From NCBI GenBank assembly GCA_030267245.1, contig JAJDJN010000006.1, forward strand, positions 1 through 32,407: a stretch of 32,407 bases of DNA, written 5' to 3'. The notes beneath the pieces are model-generated. The model had not been told where the DNA came from, ran no database searches, and saw only the letters and a list, made by a program, of their open reading frames with translations. Positions 24,325-32,407 of the stretch are shown in pieces. This stretch comes from Desulfovibrio sp. OttesenSCG-928-A18 (lineage in GTDB: Bacteria; Desulfobacterota; Desulfovibrionia; Desulfovibrionales; Desulfovibrionaceae). How positions within the stretch are numbered: the first letter of the stretch is position 1; each line of letters opens with the position of its first letter. Both the position numbers and the translations under genes were made by a program.

Positions 24325-26933
24325 TGGCGGTAAGCAGAAAAGACTGTATTGCCGGTTTGATGCGCTCCGACTTGGGGCTTAAGGAAGCGGACGCTGCCCA
24401 AATTGTGGACGGTATGATCAGCCGCAGGGCCGCCCTCGCGGCCGACGGTAAACTAACACGCGGAACGCAGGATTTGCAGCAGGCGACCAGGGAGTTTTTC
24501 GACGCCGCGCGGGCCGAAAACGCCAACAGGCGCAGACAGGCCGCGTTGACTATTATCCGCCGCGACGAGATTGACAGTTTTATACAGACAAGCAAGGCCT
24601 CGGGTATGAGTTTTGGCGACGCCCTGGCCGCGCGGCTCGTAGGGATCACGGACCGGATGTTCGGAGCAAGACAGTCCATAGACGCCAACAGGGCGGCCAT
24701 ATTCGATACCTTTCTCAACCAGTTTGAAAAGGGCATTGCGGATATTGCCGAAGCCAACGGGCTTACGAAGCACTCTCTTTTGAACCTGATGCGGGATGAT
24801 CCGCAATTTCGGGCACAGTTCGCCGAGGAACGTATGCGGCCCGGTTCGGTGCAAAACGCCATGATCCGGGATTTTTCCGAGCTTTATGACAGGGTTTCGG
24901 AAGAAATGCGCATCCGCCTGAACCGGGCCGGGGCGAACATTGCGCGCCTTGAAGGACGGCTGCCGCAGAGCCATGACGCGCTGAAGCTCATAGACAGATC
25001 CATAGGCGCAAAAGAAGACTGGGTTTCTTTCGTTGAAGGCAGAATAGACGCGGAGAAATCTTTCCCCGGCCTGGCAAAGGCGGATGTCCGTGAAATATTG
25101 GACGGAGTGTATGACTCCATTGTCATGAACATGGGGCGGGTTACAGCGGCGACGGATACGCCGGCAGTGCGCACACCGCGCAACATGGCCGTGGGACTTG
25201 GCAGACACAGGGTTTTGCACTTCAAGGATTCCACGGCCTATCTCGCATATATGGACAGATACGGCAGGAGGAATGTCTGGGAGGCCATTGTCGGGGAAAT
25301 GGAGGGCAACGCGCGTACTCTTTCGCTCATGGAGAGCCTTGGCCCCAATCCGGAGCATATGGTGCGCAGTCTGATCGAGGCGGAACGGCAGCGCATACGT
25401 CTGGACGTGGATTCCAAAATAATGGACGCCGAGGCAGGGAGGAAAGAGCTGAAGCAAATCGATGGTCTTGCCAGCGACGTTGAAAAATGGATGGCGGTAT
25501 TGACGGGGGAGACCATGCGCCCGGACAACGTAGGCGCAGCCAAAGCCTTTGGCATATACCGCTCTGTCCAGAGCATGGGCAAGCTCGGCATGGCCGCGCT
25601 CTCGGCTGTGGCGGACCTGTCCACCAAAGCCATGAGCCTGCGCGTGAACGGCGTGAACTTTCTAGAGGCGCATGCCAGGGCCATTACAGACGTTTTGCGC
25701 GTGTACAGCCCGAGGGATAAGCGCTTGCTCAACGATCTTGGTTTTTATTTCGAACTGGAAAACGGCTCTTTGCTGCACAGGTTTGATCAGGCCGACACCA
25801 TTCCGGGCAAGGTTCATTCCATGATGAATCGGTTTTTCAAAGTCACAGGCCTGACACAATGGACCGAGAAAAACAAGGCCGGCATGGCTCAGTGGTTGTC
25901 AAACGCCCTGGGGGAGTCGCGCGCCCTTGCCTATGACGGGCTGCAGGCCGACATACGGGCCATGCTCAAGTATCACGGTATTGATGGTGTTCGCTGGGAC
26001 ATCTACCGCAAGCATATGGTGGAGTCCTTCAACGGCAAGCGGTACATGAACCCGACCATGGCTCGCAAGCTGACCGACACTCAGATAGCCCAGCTTTTAC
26101 CGGAGCGTTTGCAGGGTCCAGTGCGCCGTGGCTATACCCCGGAACTGTGGGCGGCCGCCAGGAAGGCAGAATTTGACCGCATCCGCACCCGCCTGGAAAC
26201 CGAGGCCCGCGCGTTTTTTGTGGATGAGGCCAAATTTGCGGTTATTGAACCGGACGCCAGGACCACGGCCGTCATGACCCAGGGCACGAGGCCGGGAACG
26301 GTGCCCGGCGAAGCCTTGCGCCTGATCATGCAATTCAAGAGCTTCCCGATAGCGTTCTGGCAGCGGACCATGGGCGGACGGCGCTGGGTACGGGGCAGCC
26401 TGCAGGAGGGCATGCGGCGCGGCTACAATGCCGGAGCCGTAGCGGATGCGCTTACCAGAGATACGGTGGGCTTTGTCAATTATATGATTTCGTCCCTTGC
26501 CTACGGTTATCTCGCCATGACCTTGAAAGACCTGGCCAAGAACAGAACGCCCAAGGACCCGGCAAAGCTGGAAACATGGCTGGCCGCAGCCATGCAGAGC
26601 GGCGGCGCGGGCATATACGGAGACTTCTTTTTGGGCAAGGCCAACCGCTTTGGAAACAACTTTCTTGAAACCATCGCCGGCCCTACCTTTGGTGACATCA
26701 GCAGCATAGTCAACGCTTTGCAAGAGGCCGCTCACGGAGATCCCGAAGGGGTGAGGGACGAATTTATCCGTTACGGCATGAGCATGATCCCCTACGGCAA
26801 CCTGTGGTTTACCAAGGGGGCGGCCGACTGGCTGTTCTTCGACAACATCAAGGAATGGATGAGTCCGGGCTATAAGCGGCGGATGCATCAACGCATGGAA
26901 AAGGAATACGGACAACGGCCCATCGTGTCGTAA
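24324..26933 (+). CDS. Large putative ejection protein
   Basis: About 869 aa; MAVSRKDC start overlaps the previous TGA; RLIMQFKSFPIAFWQRTMGGRRWVRG; last gene of the virion run. Confidence 0.65.
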   Translation: MAVSRKDCIAGLMRSDLGLKEADAAQIVDGMISRRAALAADGKLTRGTQDLQQATREFFDAARAENANRRRQAALTIIRRDEIDSFIQTSKASGMSFGDALAARLVGITDRMFGARQSIDANRAAIFDTFLNQFEKGIADIAEANGLTKHSLLNLMRDDPQFRAQFAEERMRPGSVQNAMIRDFSELYDRVSEEMRIRLNRAGANIARLEGRLPQSHDALKLIDRSIGAKEDWVSFVEGRIDAEKSFPGLAKADVREILDGVYDSIVMNMGRVTAATDTPAVRTPRNMAVGLGRHRVLHFKDSTAYLAYMDRYGRRNVWEAIVGEMEGNARTLSLMESLGPNPEHMVRSLIEAERQRIRLDVDSKIMDAEAGRKELKQIDGLASDVEKWMAVLTGETMRPDNVGAAKAFGIYRSVQSMGKLGMAALSAVADLSTKAMSLRVNGVNFLEAHARAITDVLRVYSPRDKRLLNDLGFYFELENGSLLHRFDQADTIPGKVHSMMNRFFKVTGLTQWTEKNKAGMAQWLSNALGESRALAYDGLQADIRAMLKYHGIDGVRWDIYRKHMVESFNGKRYMNPTMARKLTDTQIAQLLPERLQGPVRRGYTPELWAAARKAEFDRIRTRLETEARAFFVDEAKFAVIEPDARTTAVMTQGTRPGTVPGEALRLIMQFKSFPIAFWQRTMGGRRWVRGSLQEGMRRGYNAGAVADALTRDTVGFVNYMISSLAYGYLAMTLKDLAKNRTPKDPAKLETWLAAAMQSGGAGIYGDFFLGKANRFGNNFLETIAGPTFGDISSIVNALQEAAHGDPEGVRDEFIRYGMSMIPYGNLWFTKGAADWLFFDNIKEWMSPGYKRRMHQRMEKEYGQRPIVS

Positions 26934-26984
26934 GCATAAAAATTTCAGTTCTTTGACAATCGAATAGTGTTGGATAGGAAAGGA

Positions 26985-27015
26985 GTCGCCCCCTGGTGGG
27001 AGTGCCGGGGGGCGG
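26985..27015. other. GC-rich stem-loop
   Basis: CGCCCCC (26987-26993) / GGGGGCG (27008-27014), 14-nt loop, no U-tract. Confidence 0.6.
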
Positions 27016-27053
27016 AATATTCACTTATCAGCGCAAGTCCGGACTATGAAGGC

Positions 27054-27284
27054 TCAGCACTTTTTCAGCCGCGTCTCGTATTCCTTGCGGTCCATGCCTG
27101 CGGTGCGCAGAAGTCCCCGGATAATTTCAACAGCCACTTCTTCATACTGAGGGATGATGACAGGACGCAATATGCCGTCCTTTTCATAAACCCTGTGGCT
27201 TGAAGCTTGGCGAACGAAAACGAAGCCGGCGCCGACGAATACACATTCGAGCACCTTCCAGTGCTGCGGCGTCAAACGGGGCAT
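27054..27284 (-). CDS. hicA: HicA-like toxin
   Basis: GFVFVRQASSHRVYEKDGILRPVIIPQYEEVAVEIIRGLLRTAGMDRKEY. Confidence 0.8.
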   Translation of the reverse strand: MPRLTPQHWKVLECVFVGAGFVFVRQASSHRVYEKDGILRPVIIPQYEEVAVEIIRGLLRTAGMDRKEYETRLKKC

Positions 27285-27571
27285 TGATCGGCTTTCCGAT
27301 GATCGGGCATGGAAGCAATATATTGTTGTGCGGCCTTGCTGACGTCGCGCGCGTGTGCCTTCGTATATCCCGCCTGGCGCAACACCTCTTCAAGTGTGCC
27401 CCTGGAAAGGCAGGACTCAAAAAAAAGCATCAGCGCTTCAGCAAGATTACTATGGGCGCGTTCGAAATTTTCACCCTGGGTAACGATATCAAGGCTCGGG
27501 CAGCTTGCCAGCCAATATTTCCCGGACGGCCTGAAATGCACCTCAACCGGCATCATGTTTAACGGCGACAT
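27272..27571 (-). CDS. hicB: HicB-like antitoxin
   Basis: VHFRPSGKYWLASCPSLDIVTQGENFERAHSNLAEALMLFFESC; AAGGAGG RBS; overlaps the HicA-like ORF by 13 nt. Confidence 0.8.
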   Translation of the reverse strand: MSPLNMMPVEVHFRPSGKYWLASCPSLDIVTQGENFERAHSNLAEALMLFFESCLSRGTLEEVLRQAGYTKAHARDVSKAAQQYIASMPDHRKADQCPV

Positions 27572-27585
27572 AGGCAATGCCTCCT

Positions 27586-27621
27586 TATTTCGAAAATAGC
27601 CACTTGCAAGGCCGGGAGCAA
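27586..27621 (-). promoter_or_regulatory. Promoter and operator candidate for hicBA
   Basis: Minus strand TTGCTC - 17 nt - TATTTT; the -10 overlaps the inverted repeat TATTTTCGAAATA. Confidence 0.5.
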
Positions 27622-27630
27622 GCATAAAAA

Positions 27631-27656
27631 GCCGGACCCCCTTTCGGGGGCCCGGC
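27631..27656 (-). terminator. Terminator for the antirepressor-like gene
   Basis: GCCGG-A-CCCCC-TTTC-GGGGG-C-CCGGC; on the minus strand followed by TTTTT. Confidence 0.85.
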
Positions 27657-27668
27657 CCTTGAGGGTGC

Positions 27669-28559
27669 TTACCCCCGCACTTTGTAAAGTTGCGTAACAA
27701 GCTGCACTACTCTGGCATTCTCGAGGATTGAGTCGGCAATTTCGTCAAAGGCTTGGTGCAGGCAGTCCATACCGCTCTGACCCCGGACGACGAGGAAGTG
27801 CTCAACGCTATTGGAGCGCAGGGGGTGTAGCTTCGCGCCCCGAATGTAGTCGTTCGTCATTAAATAAACGTCCATGGCCGCGTCCTTGACTTGGCGGATA
27901 AGCCGCCGAAGCTCGACGACCTTGCTTTCAAGGGCGGCTCCATACTCCGGCTCCGCCGCTGGTAAGGCGGTTGATACGGGCAAGACCTTGGGCAAGGCGT
28001 CAATCTTGCCCTGTACATACTCCAGGGCGTCCGGAATCCACTCCACGGGCAAATCATTGATGCGAGCGAGTTGGAAGTGGGCCTTGACTTGGGGCCAGAG
28101 GGCGGAGACATGCATTCCGGAGGCCTGGGACCAGGCGAAGACCAGGGCACGCAGCGGGGCGCGGTCGGCGGCGGTGGAGGGGGTTGTGGTGAATTGGAGG
28201 GATTTGGGGGCAACTGTGTACTGCCCCGTCTCCCTGATTGACGGCACCACGTCAGAGGCTATCCAGTTGGTAAACTCGTCGGCGTCTTCTTTGTTGGACC
28301 TGAAAGCCAACTTGTAGACACCAGGTTCTTGAAGCGCTCTAAGTCGCTGATTTCCTGAAGGGGTGAGGAAACTCCTCATCCCCTGCCATTGGTCCGGTAT
28401 TCCGGCCAACGCTTTCCCGTTCCAGATGATACCTAGCGCTGAGCAGACGTCTTTGGCTGCAAACCAAAGAGCGCCGTTGTCTTCTTGAATGGTGCGGATT
28501 TGATGATCCTTAAAAACAAAGGGACACGGTACGATGGGGAAAAGTTGAGCTTGTGCCAT
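27669..28559 (-). CDS. BRO-N family antirepressor-like protein
   Basis: IRTIQEDNGALWFAAKDVCSALGI...FLTPSGNQRLRALQEPGVYKLAFRSNKEDADEFTNWIASDVVPSIRETGQY; ORF6C-like middle; GGAGG RBS before MAQAQ. Confidence 0.9.
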   Translation of the reverse strand: MAQAQLFPIVPCPFVFKDHQIRTIQEDNGALWFAAKDVCSALGIIWNGKALAGIPDQWQGMRSFLTPSGNQRLRALQEPGVYKLAFRSNKEDADEFTNWIASDVVPSIRETGQYTVAPKSLQFTTTPSTAADRAPLRALVFAWSQASGMHVSALWPQVKAHFQLARINDLPVEWIPDALEYVQGKIDALPKVLPVSTALPAAEPEYGAALESKVVELRRLIRQVKDAAMDVYLMTNDYIRGAKLHPLRSNSVEHFLVVRGQSGMDCLHQAFDEIADSILENARVVQLVTQLYKVRG

Positions 28560-28584
28560 GATGGCCTCCACAGATTAGTAGTAT

Positions 28585-28606
28585 GGCATTTGATGTGAGA
28601 AATGCC
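28585..28606. promoter_or_regulatory. Inverted repeat upstream of the antirepressor-like gene
   Basis: GGCATTT-(8)-AAATGCC. Confidence 0.4.
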
Positions 28607-28827
28607 GGGACTCAACTACGTCTGTGGACGCTGCCCTTATTCCCCGTGAGGGTATTTTATTAGGGGCTATCGACCCGGCAAATTGCTGGCGAGGGCAGAT
28701 TATAGCCCAAAAGAAAACCCAGCAAAAGAGCCGGGGCGAGAGTAAACGCGATTTTTGCACAGCCGCGTTTGCGCTGCCACAGACTTAGTACGCCTATGAC
28801 AGCCACAAAACGCGGGAAATGTCAATG

Positions 28828-29046
28828 TTATTTTGACGTCAGCTTTCTCAGGATCTTGTCATACACCTTTATCAAAACGAAAATCGCACAAAAGTCTATC
28901 GCATAGCGGATGAGGCCAATGGTCCCGAACACATCGCTTCCGCGCCGGAACATTTTTTGTATTTGCCAGCCGATTTCATTGGCTATGAGCCAGCCCGCGC
29001 CGGTTATGGCAATTGCCAGTAGGATTGCCTTTGTTTTGGCGGTCAT
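28828..29046 (-). CDS. Small two-TM membrane protein
   Basis: AILLAIAITGAGWLIANEIGW and YAIDFCAIFVLIKVY; ATGA overlap with the upstream gene. Confidence 0.65.
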   Translation of the reverse strand: MTAKTKAILLAIAITGAGWLIANEIGWQIQKMFRRGSDVFGTIGLIRYAIDFCAIFVLIKVYDKILRKLTSK

Positions 29047-29816
29047 CCCATCTTCCCCATAATGATTTCTTCAAAGCGCCCATAAAACTGTGTGATATCC
29101 GCCTTGCCGCCGTTGAGGAAAAACTGAGTTTTTTTCTCGTTTTGTGAAATGACAAGAGTGTAAGCGGTGGACCCGGATATAATGCCCGCTCCGATGAAGA
29201 AGCTTATATTGAAGCTGGGGATGATAATAAATTCGTTCCTTGTTCCCTGGCGCATAACAAATACATAAAACATATCCGCCGAGTTGTAACGCTTGAACGC
29301 CTCCTGTTTGATGGTGAACTGGAATTTTCCGTTTTCCTGACAAGCAGCGGTTTTTACCTGTATATGAAAAAACTTGCTGTATTTGCTGGCTACAATATCA
29401 ATGCCGTCATCAACGGACATGATGGAAGCGTTGAAGCCCCAGAACAGCAACTCGCTCATAACAGCATATTCTCCTGCCCGACCAAAGAAGGACTTGTCTA
29501 TTTTGGGGGCTTGGACTGTATTTTCAACCGGAGCGGCGCGTTCGATCTTGAGCCTGTACCACCCTTGTTTTGGCTTACCTTTTTTACTCCCTTTGTCCCA
29601 ATTCACCTTGGCGAATATTGGCTTGCCTGTTTTTAGCTTCAAATTTCCAGCAATAGCAGCTTGAAGCTTTTTGCATAACGCATCTGCCGGGAGCCCCATG
29701 TTTTTGTTTTGCGAGATCGCCGCTTCGGCTATATCCCTGATATACATCCCTTTGATACCGGCTGTTTTCAAAATGTCTCGTGCGACCTGAAGGATGGGTG
29801 TAAGTTCGTTCGCCAT
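29043..29816 (-). CDS. HARE-HTH plus PD-(D/E)XK-like nuclease fusion
   Basis: N-terminus ILKTAGIKGMYIRDIAEAAISQ...PIFAKVN...GWYRLK; then GRAGEYAVMSELLFWGFNASIMSVDDGIDIVASKYSKFFHIQVKT. Confidence 0.65.
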   Translation of the reverse strand: MANELTPILQVARDILKTAGIKGMYIRDIAEAAISQNKNMGLPADALCKKLQAAIAGNLKLKTGKPIFAKVNWDKGSKKGKPKQGWYRLKIERAAPVENTVQAPKIDKSFFGRAGEYAVMSELLFWGFNASIMSVDDGIDIVASKYSKFFHIQVKTAACQENGKFQFTIKQEAFKRYNSADMFYVFVMRQGTRNEFIIIPSFNISFFIGAGIISGSTAYTLVISQNEKKTQFFLNGGKADITQFYGRFEEIIMGKMG

Positions 29817-29828
29817 AACTGCGCCCCT

Positions 29829-30209
29829 TTATTTTTTTGCTTTTGCTGCGGCCTGAATATTGTTTTGTATCCATATGCAGGCATCTCTAACCTGCCCTTT
29901 GGTCATCAAGTCTATCGTTTTTACTCCGGCATACGCCCTAAGCTGTGGGCGCAAGTCTCTTTTTGTTCGGCCGGTGACTTTGGCCCATTTGCCCAGCAGG
30001 TTGTTCATGGGCTTTCGGTCTTCAAATGTTGATGGCTCCGGAGCAGAAACACCCGGAAGGGATGCCTGTTCTTCCTTTGCGGGTTCAATCTCGGGGGACG
30101 CTTTCGGTTCGATTGGCTCGGCAGGCAAATCGTCCGTTTGAAGCCTGGCCTCAACCTGTTCAAGAAAACCTTTTGTCTTATTCAAAGCAGACAGGAGCAG
30201 TTTCTTCAC
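29829..30209 (-). CDS. Hypothetical protein, first gene of the three-gene cassette
   Basis: 126 aa; GTG start after GGAGGGTGAGAGG; conserved-looking C-terminus LLGKWAKVTGRTKRDLRPQLRAYAGVKTIDLMTKGQVRDACIWIQNNI. Confidence 0.6.
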   Translation of the reverse strand: MKKLLLSALNKTKGFLEQVEARLQTDDLPAEPIEPKASPEIEPAKEEQASLPGVSAPEPSTFEDRKPMNNLLGKWAKVTGRTKRDLRPQLRAYAGVKTIDLMTKGQVRDACIWIQNNIQAAAKAKK

Positions 30210-30289
30210 CCTCTCACCCTCCGTTTTCCTTTCCTATCCCACTATCGCTTGTCCGTTTTTTGATCAACCTCAGCCTCAGCGAGGCCGCT

Positions 30290-32407
30290 ATGACTGTAGA
30301 ATCGACCAAGACCAAAGAGAAGTACAAGGGCAACAGCGCCGCCACGGAGTTCCCCGTGCCCTTTGCGTATGACAAAACGGCGGATTTGCGCCTTGTTCGC
30401 AGCGAGCCGAACAGCACACTTCTGGATACGGAAAGCGAAATCACGGACAACTACCGGATAGAGGTGGGCCCAAATGGCGAAACAGCCGTGCGCTATCCGC
30501 TCTCCGGGCCGCCGCTTCCGAACGGCCAGGGGCTGACCGTTTACCGGGACACGCCGCGCTTGCAGATTGTGGATCTCATTTATGGCGGTGCGTTCAGTCC
30601 GGATACCCTGGAGCATGACGGCCTGGATCGGATCGTGATGATGATCCAGGAGATCCAGGAGGAACTTGATAGGGCGCTCAAGGTGCCCATGAGTTCGGAC
30701 AAGACTCCGGAAGAACTCATGGCCGAACTGTTCAACGCCCTCGCCGCCGCGCAAGAAATCCTGCGCCAGATCCTGCTCACGGCGGACCCTTCGTTGTTGG
30801 ACTCTTACGCCTTCAACATCCGGCGCTCGAAGCTACTGACAACGGCCGTGCCCTATGGCGGCATACTGGAACTGCCCGCCCACTATTACCCGGGCCGGGC
30901 GATCATGGCCCTGTTTATAGACGGCATGGTTTGCACCCCGCGCAAGGCGGACAACCCGGACCCCGGCGAACGGCAGTATGAAGAGATAGGCGACAACGTA
31001 AACGAGCTGTCAAATCAAGTGCGGGTCTTCTTTCCCGTCGAGGCCGGGGCGACCGTTGACGTGTGGGTTGTGGCCAGCAACCTGATGAAGGAAATGGTCC
31101 GCCTGGAGGCCATGGTTGCGCGGGCCGAGGAATGCGCGGAGGAAGCCTGCGAATGCGCCGAAGATGCGGCGGCCAGCGCGGCGGCCAGCGCGGCGCAAGC
31201 GGACCGGGCCAAAGAGGAAGCGGAACGCGCGCAGTCAGAGGCGGACCGGGCGGCCGAGATTGTGGACGGCGGCAGCATGGAGGCCGGGGTCTACAACGTG
31301 CGCAAGGTCTGGTTGTCCGATGCGGCCGTTGCATCCGGCGGCATCTTACACTTGCCGGGCAACTATTACCCCACTCGGGACGTTCTGTTTCTGGCGTATC
31401 AGGGCGTGGCCTGTTCCCCGCGCGGGGCGCTGGTGGAAGCAAGCGGCCTGTACCAATATGAAGAGATGGGCACGGACCCCAATGTGCTGTCCAATACCGT
31501 GCGGGTATTTTTCCCCATTGCGGCCGGCGACGAGCTGGACATGTGGGTTGTGTCCTCGGCGGCGGGACGAAATCTTGAAGCCCTGGCGGCTGCGGTGGAA
31601 GCGGCAGAGCAAAGCGCGGCGGAGTCCGAAGCCTCAGCCGGCCGGGCCGAGGCCGGGCTTGCGGTTCATATTGCTGATGCATCCGCCGGTGTGCACGGCG
31701 CGTCGACGACGGCCACCGGCAACAGCATCGCCATGCGCCTGGCGGCGGGTACACTGAACGTGGGTACACCCACGGCTGCGGCGCATGCCGCGACAAAGGC
31801 CTATGTGGACGCCGGGGTTACGGCGGTTCAGGCGGCTGCGGCCGACACAGCCCGCGCCCTGGCCGATGCGGCGGCTTTGACGGCGCAATGGGGCGGCGTT
31901 TCCGGCAAGCCGGCTAGCTTCCCGCCAAGTGTGCACAGCCACGGCAACAGCACGATCACGGATCTGGACGCATCCAAGATCACCAGCGGGGTCATTGACC
32001 GGGAACGGTTGCCGGCCGGGGCAACCACGGCCTTTATAATCGTCAACAACGACGCGGAGCGCTTCGCCCTGACGACCGCCCAGATCCAGAACGGCGGTAT
32101 CGTTCAGGTCGGCGACGGCGGGCCGATGTACCTGGTGATCGACGATACAAAGCTGTCATCCGAAGCCGGGTACCGCCCTTATACGGCCGGAGTGGCGTCC
32201 TCCGTGCCCTGGTCCGGCGTGACGGACAAGCCGGCTACTTTTCCGCCGGCCGCGCATAATCAGGCCATGTCCACCATAACCGGGCTGCCGGCGGCGCTGG
32301 ACGGCAAGGTCAGCACCTCGGACAGCCGGCTGACGGACGCCCGGACTCCCAAGGCGCATGCGGCATCGCACCTGGCCGGCGGGACGGACGCTATTGCGGG
32401 GGCCACG
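30290..32407 (+). CDS. T7-like tail fiber protein (runs off the window end)
   Basis: Open frame read by hand from ATG 30290 to the window end (absent from the ORF track): YKGNSAATEFPVPFAYDKTADLRLV...YRDTPRLQIVDLIYGGAFSPDTLEHDGLDRIVMMIQEIQEELDRALKVP; coiled coil; fiber repeats. Confidence 0.88.
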   Translation, partial: MTVESTKTKEKYKGNSAATEFPVPFAYDKTADLRLVRSEPNSTLLDTESEITDNYRIEVGPNGETAVRYPLSGPPLPNGQGLTVYRDTPRLQIVDLIYGGAFSPDTLEHDGLDRIVMMIQEIQEELDRALKVPMSSDKTPEELMAELFNALAAAQEILRQILLTADPSLLDSYAFNIRRSKLLTTAVPYGGILELPAHYYPGRAIMALFIDGMVCTPRKADNPDPGERQYEEIGDNVNELSNQVRVFFPVEAGATVDVWVVASNLMKEMVRLEAMVARAEECAEEACECAEDAAASAAASAAQADRAKEEAERAQSEADRAAEIVDGGSMEAGVYNVRKVWLSDAAVASGGILHLPGNYYPTRDVLFLAYQGVACSPRGALVEASGLYQYEEMGTDPNVLSNTVRVFFPIAAGDELDMWVVSSAAGRNLEALAAAVEAAEQSAAESEASAGRAEAGLAVHIADASAGVHGASTTATGNSIAMRLAAGTLNVGTPTAAAHAATKAYVDAGVTAVQAAAADTARALADAAALTAQWGGVSGKPASFPPSVHSHGNSTITDLDASKITSGVIDRERLPAGATTAFIIVNNDAERFALTTAQIQNGGIVQVGDGGPMYLVIDDTKLSSEAGYRPYTAGVASSVPWSGVTDKPATFPPAAHNQAMSTITGLPAALDGKVSTSDSRLTDARTPKAHAASHLAGGTDAIAGAT

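Noticed and set aside
24453-25457. 334-aa minus-strand ORF in the last ejection gene
   Set aside because: Antisense shadow ORF without support.
22432-26933. Possible frameshift-split single giant ejection protein
   Set aside because: The two ORFs meet at a clean TGATG overlap with a purine-rich stretch upstream, typical of coupled separate genes.
30915-31796. 293-aa Pro/Arg-rich minus-strand ORF
   Set aside because: Composition typical of the antisense of Ala/Glu-rich coiled-coil fiber sequence; the plus-strand fiber frame is open throughout.

Overview
The window is most of a temperate podovirus-like (pro)phage with a BPP-1/Bbp-type structural module. From left to right: a minus-strand lysogeny module (S24-type repressor plus a nucleoside 2-deoxyribosyltransferase-like gene) diverges from a small Cro-like gene. 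Next come a replication module (winged-helix protein with in-gene repeats, primase/helicase, small ORFs), then a minus-strand accessory cassette (HD-GYP protein and two unknowns). The plus strand resumes with lysis genes (lysozyme-like endolysin, overlapping Rz/Rz1-like spanins, putative holin), terminases, portal, scaffold, capsid, tail tube/nozzle and ejection proteins including a muralytic domain. A second minus-strand accessory island follows (HicBA-like toxin-antitoxin, BRO/antirepressor-like gene, and a three-gene cassette with a HARE-HTH + PD-(D/E)XK-like nuclease and a small membrane protein). The window ends inside a T7-like tail fiber with duplicated modules. The strongest candidates for something undescribed are: (1) the HARE-HTH/nuclease/2-TM cassette at 28828-30209; (2) the phage-borne stand-alone HD-GYP cassette at 5801-7868; (3) two 12-bp repeat arrays inside the replication gene that may be an origin; (4) a Cro promoter positioned to give a leaderless mRNA; (5) a 17-bp perfect inverted repeat without a U-tract. 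All family calls were made by eye from motifs and gene order; no searches were run. No integrase, tRNA, reverse transcriptase or CRISPR array was recognised in the window.
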